Of a stretch of DNA of 64,000 bases, positions 16,347 to 29,300 are shown one piece after another. The notes under the pieces are model-generated. The model saw only the letters and a list, made by a program, of their open reading frames with translations, did not search any database and had not been told where the DNA came from. A program made the position numbers and the translations under genes. Each line of letters starts with the position of its first letter. The stretch's first letter is position 1. The DNA comes from Arenibacter arenosicollis (GTDB lineage Bacteria; Bacteroidota; Bacteroidia; Flavobacteriales; Flavobacteriaceae). Location: assembly GCF_014397245.1 (NCBI RefSeq), contig NZ_JACLHY010000001.1, positions 620,001 to 684,000 on the forward strand. Reading direction: 5' to 3'.

Positions 16347-17321
16347 TTAATAAGTACATCTGCAATTACTAATTCCTTGGAAGAGGTCTACCCCGATGGT
16401 TACCACATGGGTTCCTGTACTATATCCCAAAATTTCGTTTAATATAATCTGATAGGAATATCCGAAATAGAAATTGCTTTTCTTAAGTCCGGCCAAGGGA
16501 GCTATATATAATGGCCTACCAATTTGGTCATTTAAGAAACGGTAAGTAATACCTGCATAATAGTAATCCTCAAAATCATACCATCTGAATTTCAGGTTTA
16601 AATCGGCTTCCGACCTACCATCACTTTCAAATATTTTGTATAAAATGGAAGGTTCTATTTCCATATTACTGTTTCTGGACTTTTTGTATCTATATCCTGA
16701 ATAAACATAGAAGTTTCTAAGCTTGCTGGGCTCATAGATGGGATCGAATATGTAAACATCCTTGTTGATAATGTTAGAAGCATTTACACTGAAATAAAAT
16801 GCATTTTTTCTGTACAAAAGACCTACATCAAAATTATGGTTGGATGTGGACCGGTCATTGGTAACCCCGGGATCAAAACCTGCGTCAATAAATTCATTTA
16901 CATCCAATCTAAATTGATTAAAATTATAGGAAATCCCAAAGGATAAAAACTCATCCTCATAGCGATTCAAGGTTAAATGGTGGGCAAAGGAAATCCGTGC
17001 TCCTTGTTGTTTTGTATACCCGTTGGAGTCGTTGTAAAGGAAGAGGCCTACACCAGATTTTTCCCCTAACCTCATATCCGCGGCCAGGGATTGGGTTCTA
17101 GGTGCGTCCTTAATGCCAACCCATTGTGCAAGTCCGTTCAACCTAATTTTCACATGATCGCCAATACCGGCATAAGTTGGGGATAGCACAAAAGGATTAT
17201 CAGCCAAATATTGTGAAAGTTGAGGCGAATTAAGTTCTTGGGCACTAGTAACCAGGGTACTTAAAAGCAACAAATAGATTAATAGTTTACTGCGCATTGT
17301 ATATTTGGTTAAGTTCTTCAT
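16347..17321 (-). CDS. sprF: PorP/SprF-family T9SS outer-membrane protein (SprF-like partner of the giant adhesin)
   Basis: 324 residues with a signal peptide ending at T-S-A-Q (about residue 28). The mature protein begins with the family block [21 protein letters not shown], then [15 protein letters not shown] and many alternating beta strands of a barrel. PorP/SprF proteins accompany type-B T9SS cargo; F. johnsoniae SprF is needed for surface delivery of SprB. Its ATG overlaps the stop of the giant adhesin gene by 4 bases (ATGA), indicating translational coupling and a dedicated partnership. The symbol is given by similarity and context and could be replaced by a generic PorP/SprF name. Confidence 0.88.
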   Translation of the reverse strand: MKNLTKYTMRSKLLIYLLLLSTLVTSAQELNSPQLSQYLADNPFVLSPTYAGIGDHVKIRLNGLAQWVGIKDAPRTQSLAADMRLGEKSGVGLFLYNDSNGYTKQQGARISFAHHLTLNRYEDEFLSFGISYNFNQFRLDVNEFIDAGFDPGVTNDRSTSNHNFDVGLLYRKNAFYFSVNASNIINKDVYIFDPIYEPSKLRNFYVYSGYRYKKSRNSNMEIEPSILYKIFESDGRSEADLNLKFRWYDFEDYYYAGITYRFLNDQIGRPLYIAPLAGLKKSNFYFGYSYQIILNEILGYSTGTHVVTIGVDLFQGISNCRCTY

Positions 17322-20300
17322 CTATAAAGGGTGAAATGTCCAACAAATTCCCTGTCATCTTCCTCTCCTTTAAGTTTTATGACGTACCAATAATCCCCGG
17401 TCGGAAGCTCTGTACTGTGGTAAAGTCCGTCCCATCCTTGGTCATTCATACCCATTCTGTAAACCTCCCTACCATAACGGTCAAATACTATAGTTAGTAT
17501 TTTTGGGAACCCTTCTTGGTTTGCAGGTCTCCAGAAATCATTTTTACCATCACCGTCCGGAGTAAAGAAATTGGGAATTTCTATGTCAATGAACTCCATG
17601 AATATTTCTGCCGTGGCCTCACATCCATTCTCATCTACAACCCTTACCGTATGGGTTTTTGTTTCTTTAATGTAATGGGTATTGTCAGATCCGTTGTCCT
17701 TATCATTAAAATAGAAAGTGTACTCTTTTTGACCTCCAGTGGCTACAGCCGCTATTTCGTTGATGTTATTTTGTTCCAAGGTAAGAACCAGGGGTTCAAA
17801 GTTATCTATTTCAAAATCTATGGTCAATACACAACCATTGGCATGGGCTATGGCAATGTAGTGGTTCCCAGGAGCGATATTGGTAAAGTTGGGATTCAAA
17901 ACCATGTCTGCTGGATCTGTTGAATCCAAAGCGTACAACACATCTTCTGAAACTGAAGCATCATGTAAAGTAAGGATAATTGAGGCCTCGGGGGTAGCTC
18001 CTGTACATTCATATACAGGCTCTATTTCCGCGTTTAGATTAACACCCTCCTCTATCTCAACAATGATGTTGGTCTCACACCCTTGACTGTCTTTTACAAA
18101 TATTACGTAGGTCCCTGCTGCCAAATTGCTGAACGATGTTTGGCCAGGCACAAAATCGGATGGACCATTAGAGTTGAAAGCAGCGCTGTATGGTGCTGTT
18201 CCCCCTGTTATATCTATTACTATAGAACCATCCTGGCTACCAGTACATATTTCAGATTGTACCATGGTAGTGGTAACTTCCAATGGAAGAGGCGCTACAA
18301 TCTCCAAGTCGAATATGAATGGCTCACAACCATTGGAATCCTGTGCAATAATAGTATAGGTTCCAGGTAACAATTCCGTAAATATATTTTTGGAGCTGAA
18401 CTGGTTCAGGTTGGGAGAAATGGCATACTGATATGTACCAGTACCGCCTACCAAACCAACTTCTATACTACCAAAATCATCGGAACAAAGTGGATTGTTG
18501 ACGATGGGCGTATTAGCCGTCAATATATTTCCTTCTGTAATGACCACTTGTTCCCTATCCATACAATCTTGACTGTTAACTTGGATATAATAGGTTCCTG
18601 CCACTAAGTTATTGAAGGTGGTTGATTTCTGTGGTCCTCTCACTATTGTTGTTTGATCTTGTGCCAATAAGGTATAGGAATAACCTCCAAGTCCGCCTAC
18701 AGCCTTAACTTTGATGAGACCTGTAGACTCGCCATAGCAGCCAACATTTACAGTGGCATCTGCAGTTATTTTTAATTCAGGAATAGCATCAACGGTTACA
18801 GTGTTGGATACTGCTGAAATACATCCATTGGCGTCTTTGATAAAGTATTGGTAAGTACCGACGGCTATATTGGTCAATGTTGCTGTATTCCCAACCATAG
18901 AAGTAAACACTCCTGAAGAAGTGGTGCTATAACTGTATGGAGAGGTGCCTCCGTTGCCCGTTAATCTAAGATCGGCACCTACGGTACATGTATTTAATTT
19001 AGTAATGGCTAAGGAAGCAAGCACTTTTGAAGGTTCGTTGATAACTACAGTTGCCGTAATAAAATCACAGTTCCAGCCATCAGTAACCGTCACCGAATAA
19101 TTTCCAGCTGCCAAATTAGCAAATATGTTGGACGTTTGTGGTCCTGATGAAATTCCCAGATCTATATGGTTTAGAATATAATTGTACCTAGCTGTTGGGT
19201 CAATAGCAGGTCTTCCTCCTCCAGTAACGGTAGTTGTAATGGAACCACCAAAATCCCCTTCACACATAATAGTAGCCGTGGCAGAGGCAGTAGCACTGAT
19301 CTGTACTGGTTGTACCAATGTTTCTGTTGAGAAAACCTCACATCCATTCAAATCCCTAACATATATCTCATAAGTTCCTGCTGTAAGCCCTCCAAAAACA
19401 TTATTGGCAGTAAAATCTCCCGCAAGAGGTGGTGTGCCTTGTTTTATGGCATAAGTGTAGGTACCCCATCCACCAAATGCATTGGCAGTAATTTGTCCAG
19501 GATCCGAACATGTAATTTCTGTCGAAATATCCGTAACTAAATTAAGTGCGGTATTTGGTGATGCAATTTTTATGGTATTTGTAAGCGCGTCACAGAACGG
19601 TGTGCCGGTAGCGATTACGTTTACATAATAGTTGCCTGCAGGTAACCCAGTAATATTTATTGGGTTCGTTGAGGTGTTTGAAGCAACCACACCGGTGACT
19701 GCCGTACCATTGGACCTAAATACTTGATATGTATATGATCCTCCATAATTATTTATCTGTAAGGACAAGGCTCCATCAGTGTCTCCAAAACAGGTAACCG
19801 GTTTTGTAGGTGTTGCTACAGCTTCGATAATATCAAAAGGCGCAATGGTATAAGGTGTGGTTGTAAAATAACAACCAGTCGCGTTATCTGTCACCCTGAA
19901 CACATAGTCCCCAACAGCTGTAAGATTGAAGTCCGCGGTTTGCACTCCAGCTCCTGGTGAAACCATAGCGGTTCCCATGGGCAAGAGATCAAATGTGAAA
20001 TCTCCAGATCCTCCGTTAACTGTTAAGCGAACTGTTTCATCATTGATACAGGTAATGGCTGTTTGTTGTGTAAAATTAACAGTCGAAATTTTTGGTAGTG
20101 GATTAATTGTAACAACTGTATCATTGGTACATCCATTATCATCCTTAACGGTTACTGTGATATTTTGTACAGCTCCAGTGTCCGTTATGGCAAAGGTATT
20201 GGAGTTTACAAAATTTACCCCATTGATACTGTACGTATACGGAGCTGTACCATTGGCTCCCGTTGCCGTAATGATAGCCTGTGCGACTGTATTATTTGGG

Positions 20301-23300
20301 TTACAGGCGAACTCGGTATTTGTTGTTGTTACGGTAACAATTGCTGGTTCCGTTATGGTTACGGTTTGGGTATCCAAACAGTTCCTATCTGAAGTAACTG
20401 TAATATCATATGATCCAGCGTCCAACCCTGTAAATAAATTACTGTTTTGGGTGGTCGTGGTAGTACCATCAAAAATGGTATAGGTGTAAGGAGGATTATT
20501 ATTGGAAGTATCAAGGATAACCTCAAAGGATCCGTCTGCTCCTCCATTACAAGACACATTTTCCTGAGTATATGTAAATACTACTGGCGTTGGTATTTCC
20601 AAAGAAACCGGTGCTTGGGTATTACATCCAGAACCTCCATTATCATGAAGTACGGTAATATAATTACCAGGTGCCAAACCAGCAAAAAGATTAGAGGCTT
20701 GTGGTGCAACCATTTGGGCTCCGAATTCATCTTGTAGTTCATAAAGATAATTTCCTGAACCTCCTGCTGCTATAACAGTAACTTCTCCATCACTGGCTCC
20801 ACAAGAAGGTTGTGAAGTAGCCATAGGCGTTGCTCCCAAAGGTGGTAATATTACCATTGGTGTTGTTGCAATACAGCCATTGGCGTCCCTTACGGATACG
20901 GTATATGTACCTGGGGCAGAAACGGTAAGGATTGCACTGGATTGGAATCCGTTACCTACACTGTATTGCAATGGTGCTATTCCAGTACCGGTTGCTGTAA
21001 AGATATATGATGTTCCATTGGAAGTACACTGATCGTCAGCGTAGGCTGGTACAGAGACCGTTGGCAATGGATCTTCATTGACCGTTACGGTAATGAAGGT
21101 GAAACATCCCTTGGAATCCTGTACGTAAACATCGTAGTTTGTAGGGTAAGCCGCTGGGTTTAAGGTTGCGCTTGCACTAGCCGTGTAATTGCCTGGTGCA
21201 GGGACATTTCCTGATGTCATAAATGCATAAGTATACTCTGGAGTTCCACCGGCGGCTTTTACGCTCACCTGTGCCCCAATGTTACAATTGGCGTTAACAT
21301 TGTTGGTTTCTATAATGCTTATAGCGGCATTTGGAGATCCAATGGTTACAGCATTTGATTGTTCATCGCAAAATGGTGTGCCCAAGGCCTCAACCACTAT
21401 ATAGAAGTTTCCTGCAGATAATCCAGTAATGGTAAGGGTAGTAGAAACAGATGTGTCACCCGACCCTATAATTCCAGTAGTCGTTCCTGCAGTGTCAAAG
21501 ACTTCATAATTGAAAGTCCCTAGGTATCCTGTGATTTCGATACCCATTTCCCCATCACTGTCCCCAAAACAAGTTACGGACTTCAATGCTGTAGCAACTA
21601 CATCTATTGTGTCATAAGGGGCCACTGTATACTCAATGGTTTTAAAACAAGCTGTACCATTATCGGTCACCTTAATAGTGTACGTTCCTGGATTGGGAAG
21701 GCTTATATCCGCTACATTATTTTGAATAATTCCATAGCCCAATATCTCAAAGGTAAGGTTAGACGGAGTGGATTCACCACTAACATTTACCCTAATAATT
21801 TCTCCCGTATTATCGCACGTAATTGCCGTTAACAGGGTGGTACTCAATGTTATCACAGGTAAAGGGTCTATAGTTTGTGACAAAGGTGTTATAATGGAAC
21901 AACCATTATTGTCCTTTACATTTACCGTAAAATTGCCTGCGGTATTGGTCACATAGGTATATACATTTTTAGAGACTCCGGTTCCTTCAAAATAGGCACC
22001 TCCGTCTATACTGAAAAAGTATGGTCCAGTACCTGTTGTTGCATCGGCCGTAATATCAAAAGAAGCTGTTTGTGCAGTATTGTTTGCATCACAAGCAAAA
22101 TCTACCACATTGTTAATGGAGGCAACAAGTTGTGCTGGTTCAACAATTGATATGTTGTCCGTAGCCACGCAGTTTCTGTTGGAAGTTACGGTAATTACAT
22201 AATTCCCTGGGTTCAAGCCTGAGAAGAACCCATTACTTTGGGTAATTGCAGGATCCACGCCATTGTCTATAGTAAAGGTATATGGTGGATTATCATTGAC
22301 TCCAGCACTTGGAGTAACCAAGCTAACCTTTATGGTACCATCGGCTGCACCAAAACAACTAATATCGGATTTTTGGGTCACCTGTAAGGTTACTGGTGAT
22401 GGTTCTTCTAAAGTAAGCTGTATTTCTTTGGTACAATTGGTAGGATTTCCTAAGGAATTGTCTGTAACACGAACCACATAGGTTCCAAATGCCACTCCTG
22501 TAAATTGGTTTCCAGCAGGAGCAATCCCTGTTGTAGTAATTCCATCCGCTTCGAACAATTCTACCGTATTAACTCCAGATCCTCCTGTTACGGCAAAGTC
22601 GATAACCCCGTCGTTGGCAGTACAAGTAGGTTGGGAATTTACCGTAGCACTAAATTCCAATTCAGGGTTAATGGTAATCGATTCAGTTTCACCACAACCA
22701 TTGGCATCCAGCACTTCTATATTGTATGATCCAGAAGAAAGATTGCTGAATATATATGGGAATGATGCTATATTTTGGAAAGCATTACCAACAATTCTAA
22801 TTCTATATGGAGCTACGCCAGTATTGACAGCATCCAAACTCACTTCTACCGAGAAACTACCCTCATCCTCACATTCATCAACAATCGCCAAGGAAATATC
22901 TGGTCTTGTATCTTCGGTGATGGTAATATCCAAGACTTGGGAAATACATCCATTGGAATCCTGGGCATATACATCCCAATTTGCACCTAGACTAAAGTCC
23001 AAGTTTAGCGTTTCATCCTCTGGAAAAGCTCCTGGGATAGCTGCACCATCCAATACATACGCATAGGTATAAGGTCCGGATCCTCCACTGGCCTGCACCA
23101 CAACAATAGCATCTTCATTACAGTTGTCAGGGGTATTGCTTACCTCAACCACAACCACTTCTTCCGGAGCATCTATGGTCACCGAATTGGACACATCGTC
23201 ACAGAAAGGAGTTTGTGTTTCTGTTACCTCAACGGTGTACATACCCGCTGGTAATGTCTGTGGTATTACATAATTAAAAGGATCTGAAATAGCATCTGAA

Positions 23301-26300
23301 CTTCCAAATGCACCAGCCACTGGGTTCCCTAAATTATCCAAGACTCGATAATCAAATGTGCCTATATAGCCGGAAATATTAACTTGCATCTCCCCATCGG
23401 AGCTATCGCTACAGGTAGCATCTTTTACCAAAGAAGCTGTTATCGTTATAAGGTCATATGGCGCCACATTGTGTTCTACAATTACGGAACAATTTGTGGT
23501 TGTATCCAGTACCTCAAAAACATAATTGCCAGGAGCGGTTAGTATTATATTGGTTGGGTCCGCTACTACATTACCACTTGGCAGTTCAGTATAAGTATAA
23601 TTCCCAGATCCATCTGCAGGAACAATTTCTATGATTTCCTGACCATTGGTACAATTAATGGCTTGATGTTGTGTAATAGTCGCTGTTACTTTTTGTTTTG
23701 CAGGAATGGCTACAGAGGTTGAAACTGTACAGCCATTATCATCCTTAACGATAATATTTACATTTGGAGATCCATAAGCTACCATATAAGTATTATCGGA
23801 TTGGAACGATCCTCCGTTATAACTATACAAATAAGGAGCAGTTCCAGAAGGGTTACCTGTGCCATCATTTGTAATGCTTACGGTTACTGTACTGGCATTG
23901 TCATCACAGGTATAATCAGTGGCAGAGGCCGCGATTGCCAATAGTGATGGCTCATTAATTGTGATGGTCTCGTCATACGTACACCCTTTATCAGAAATAA
24001 CGGTAACGGTATAGTTTCCTTGGGTCAACCCAGCAAATACGTTGGAGTTTTGGGTAGTGGTACCCCCGTCCAAACTATATATATATGGATTGTCTGTATT
24101 TCCTGCATCTAGGGTCACAGTTATGGTTCCATCGTTTCCGCCAAAACAACTTACATCTGTTGCAGATAATGTAAATGTTGGGTTGGTAGGGGCATCAATG
24201 GTTATAGAAACACTCTTGCTACAACCAGTTATGTTATCGACGATATCAAAATCATAGGTGCCGCTCGTCAACCCAGTAAATACTGCGTTATTTACTTGTG
24301 CAGGTCCTGCTGGACTGGTTTGGGTAAATGTAAAATCATTGGATCCACCATCCGTAAGAATGGTAACCTCAGCACTATTGGCAGGGTCACATTGCTCTTC
24401 AGCAGTTATCCTTGCATTTGCGAATAGTGGAGGATGAATGGTAATGGATTCGGCCGCTTCCCCACATCCACTGGAATCCACTACCCTCACGGTATGGGTT
24501 CCAGATGAAAGGTTAGGGATTAAAACAGTATCTCCAGAAACGGATAGGTTTACCGGTTCCAAACTTCCGCCATCCACGCTCATGAAATACGGCGCGACCC
24601 CATCATTATCCAAGGTTACTATAATTTCGAAAGCTCCTTCATTGGCGCAAGCCGTTGTCAAGGCTATGGAAATAGTAGATTCCGGTTCCAAATTATTGGT
24701 TACAGCGGCTGATTGAATACAGTTATTGGCATCCTTTACGTACACAATATAATCACCATATTCTACATTGGCGTAATTCTGTGAAATCCAACCTGGGCTG
24801 GTCGCCGTTGGCGGTGCATCCGCAGGGGTTAGGAATTGATATAAATAAGGTGAAGTACCGTATTTCGCTGTTCCAGTTATAATACCTTCATTTGATAAGC
24901 AGTTGTCATCTTTTACAGAATTAGCTGTAAGTTCCAATAAAACAGAGGATTCATCAATGGTGAAATTCTCAGTTCCTACTGAACAATCATTATATGCGCC
25001 ACCTACTTCTTTGAAAAGCACATAGTAAATTCCAGGTGCCAATGGGCCTAAATCGGTAACGCTCACTGGACCTGGATGGGGAAGTGGACCGGAAGCTCCT
25101 GTAATGCCTGTGGACGCGTTGGATTGGGAATTGAATATTTCATATGAAACACTTGTAGCACCTCCATCGTAGTTATCGAAGGTAAAAGATATGGCACCAT
25201 CCGCTGCACCTTTGCAACTAACGTTGGTAGTTGCATCCCAAGTATAGGTTAAACCCGAAGGGGAATCTATAGGGGAAGCTGCGGATTCAAAATAATAACA
25301 GTTATTGGTAAGGTCGTGTACAACAAAGGTATAGGTTACCCCTGGTGTTAAACCAGTGAAAGTCGTAGTATCCGGAGTTCCCCCGTCTGCAGGTTGGTAA
25401 ACACTGGCGTAAGGGGAAGTGTAGGTATCCAATATACCAAACTCATAATTACCGCTGCCTGCTGCAGAAGAAACGGTAACAACCGCGGTTCCACCTACAG
25501 AGCAGTCAGCCGTGATAGCAGAAACATCTATATCCAAATCATCCGGTGGGGAGGCAATAATATCTGTTTTACTCAATGAACATCCATTGGCGTCTACTAC
25601 ATCAATTTCGTAAATACCGAATTCCAAAATCGTAAATGTATAGTCTTCTCCGCCAGAAGTTGTTGCATAGGAATCTGAAAATCCATTGTTTCCTGTTAGA
25701 TAATAAGTGTATTCTGCAGTGCCTCCTGTAAGGTTTTCAACTGTGATGCTCCCTGGAGTAACTCCTCCTACGTCACATCGAATCGGAGTTACCGAATAAT
25801 CATAGACTATTGGATCTGGTTGTCCTATTGTAATATGAAAGGGGTTTGATTTACACCCTTTACTGTCGGTTATTGTAACTTCATAATCCCCAGCAGGTAA
25901 ACCAGCTGTTTGATTCCCGTAATTGGTTGGTGTTCCTATTTCAATTACTTCTGTTGTAAACGGTCCAATTCCTTTGGAGGTATCAATAGTAACGTTCAAT
26001 GTACCTGTGAAGTCCCCATTACATAATGGATCTGTTGCCGTTACAGTCAATTCTGGTTGTTCAGTCGGATTTACTTTTATTGGATTAGAAAGAGCCTCAC
26101 ATCCGGAGTCGTCGTATACTTTAAAAATATAGTCCCCCGCAACATTGGTGTTAAAACTAAAGGTTGCACCTGCTAAAGCAGCTCCAGGGTTAAAGGTGGC
26201 ACCACCATCGGTACTAACCTCATAACGGTCATATGGTGGATATCCTCCACTAACGGTAACATCTATCACGGCATCGGTAGGTGCAGAACAAGTAAGGTCC

Positions 26301-29300
26301 TTGGTAACCACGGCGCTGGCAAAAATCAATCTTGCTGGAACCACAACTTGTAATGTAGCTGCTGTACAACTATAGGCATCAGTCGCCTCAAAATCATATG
26401 TTCCAGGAATTATCCCGGAAAAGGTATTACTAAGTTGATAAGGACCTCCGTTTACTCTATACCTATAAGGAGCTTGTCCTCCTGTTATATCCAAGACAAT
26501 CTGCGCTCCATTATCATCAAAACATAGATCTGAGCTTGAATCCAAACTTAAACTGGGAATAGATGCAGGAGCAATGGAAATAGGCTTGTTTACAATACAG
26601 CCATTGGCGTCCATTACATAAATGGTATAATCGCCGGCCGAAACATTACTGAAAACCCTGTTCCCTTGGTAAGGCACTATGGTAGCCGTACTTGTGGCAT
26701 CCATTAATTGATATTGATACGAACCCCATCCACCTGTAGCGTTCACCGTAATCGCTGCATTGTTTGTGCAGGTTACATCGGTATTTGTATAGGTGAAATC
26801 TAAGGGACTAATTGGTTCGCTTATCAGTGCCGGAGCAGAAGCTGTACAAGTAGTGGTATCATCCGTAACATTTACGCTATAGATGCCCGCTGGGAGATTA
26901 GGTACCGAAATAGGTGTAGTCGTAGATATATTATTTTCAAATTGTACCGTAACTCCCGAGCTATTTTTAACGGTATAACTGAAGGTCGATACAAAGTCAC
27001 TTGTGGTAAAGGCAAACTCTCCATCAGTATCCCCTTTACAGGTCACATTTTTCACCAATTGGTACAATACGCTTACCTTGGGGATAGTATTGATGGTATA
27101 GTTTTTTCGAATAGTACATCCCTTGGCATCCGTAACTTCAAAAGTATATGTTCCAGGTGTCAACCCTACGAACGTTGAATTATTGCCATTATTTGTAGCC
27201 TTAAGTAAAGGAGCCACAATCTGATAGATAAAAGGTCCATTACCATCAGTTACATTCACGGTAACATTACTAAGAATGGCCGGACAGGTCAATGCCGATG
27301 GGGAAAATGAAAGGTCTGAAGGTGCGTTTAATGGAGCAATGGTTTGGGTACTCGTTGCGATACAACCTTTTGCATCCCTTGCCGAAATAGTATAGGTGCC
27401 GGCCATTAACCCCGAAAACGTAGTGGAAGCTCCAAAATTTACCCCGTCAATACTGTATTGATAAGGAGCGGTACCTCCATTTGTACTGGTTACTGTAATT
27501 GTAGCAGAACCGGTAGTACAGGTATAATCTTGGGAAACGGTTGTTGTAGTTGTCAATACAGGAGGATCTGTAAGGGTCACCGAACCTGTTATTTGACATC
27601 CCTTGGCATCTGTAATTGTGTAGTTATAATTACCAGCCGTTAAACCAGAATAGGTAGTTTGTGTGGTTGCAGGACTACCGTTAAATATCACTTGATATGG
27701 TGGTGTTCCTCCAGTTACGTTCAAGTTTACTGAACCATCTGCAGATCCTGCACAATTTGGGTCAGTTACTACTGGTGTCGCTGTAGGTGGTGTATTGCTG
27801 CTTACAATAATTTGATTGGAAGTTACGGTACAACCCGAACCATCGGTAATCCTAAATTCATAAGACCCGGTAGTTGATGTTGTATAGGTAAACGGTGTTC
27901 CTGGAACAGCGGCGCTAGCCTGAAAAATAGCCCCATCCAAAAACACTTCGTAAGAATATGCAGCTGTGCCGTTTGCAATGGAAACACTAATTTGAGCATC
28001 TGGAGTTATACTACAATCCATATCCTTTACCAAATTTGCATTAACGGTTAAGGTAGGGTTGACCGTAATAGATTCAGTATCGGTACAGTTCTTATTGTCT
28101 ATAACGTCTACGGTATAGGTCCCAGGTGCCAATCCGCTAAAAACGTTGTTGGACTGGTAGGCACCACCGTTGATTCTATATTGAAATGGTGCTTGTCCAC
28201 CTGAGCTTACAGAAGCAGTTATGGTTAAACCAACTGCGGCATCATAACAAAGGTTGTTGGCACTTATGGCCAAGTCAGGCGCTATGGCGGGGTTTAAGGT
28301 AAAGGATGTGGAGACGGTACACCCATTCACATCGGTAATATCAACATTGTAAGGAGCAGAAGTGTCCAAAAGCCCACCAAAGACACCCGTAGTATTGGAT
28401 GTAATTGTCCCGCTTGGGTCGGTAATTTGGTAAGTATAACCGCCCCATCCTCCGGAAACACTAATGTTCACTGATCCTGGAACGGCTCCACTTGGGGAAC
28501 AACTTGGATCTGTTACTGCCACTGCATCAATTACCAAAGGTGCTGCAGGTTCATTTACGGTTATGGTGGTGGTATCAGTACAGCCAGTGGTCTCATCCGT
28601 TACTACAATAGTGTAATTTCCCGCAATTAATCCATTAATGGAGGTAGTTCCAGCTGATTGATTAGTTATAGGAGCGGCCCCGTTTACCGTATACTGATAG
28701 GTTGTGGAAAAGCCAGAAGTGTCAAAAGATATCACGCCGTCAGCAGCTCCCTTGCAGGTAACATTGCTTACCAAAGCCCCTACAACGGTTATTGGATTAA
28801 CGGGTGCAATGGTGAATGTTTCAGAATATGAACAACCATTGGAATCGGTGACTAAAAAGGTATAGGTATCCGGTGCAAGTCCCAAAAAGACATTGTTATT
28901 ACCATTATTTAGTACGGCTGGTGCCGTCATTTCGTATGTAATTGCTCCTGTTCCGCCAGTAACCGCGAGGGTTACATCGGACGTCTGAGTGGGACAATTT
29001 GGAGGGGTTGCGCTAAAGGTAATGTCCGTAAGTGGATCCAATGCAGGTATAGCTACCGAATTGGTTACAAAAGTACATCCACTGGCATCTTTTACGGTAA
29101 TGGTATAAGTACCATCCGTTAAGTTGGCAAAAGTATCCGATAATCCAAAAGTAACGCCATCAATACTAAAGGTGTAAGGGGCCGTTCCTCCAGTTACATT
29201 ATGAGCTTGTATGGTACCATTCTGTAAACAGGTATATGACTGTGTTAATACGGCGTCTGCCGCAATAGGGTTAGGGGTGGTTAAGGTAACACTATCGCTA

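Noticed and set aside
19926-20483. 185-codon plus-strand open frame inside the giant adhesin gene, and about twenty similar shorter frames between 17.5 and 33.5 kb
   Set aside because: They lie antisense to a clearly coding gene, recur with its internal repeats, and are Val/Ser/Thr-rich with no recognisable domain; they are shadows of the repeat codons.
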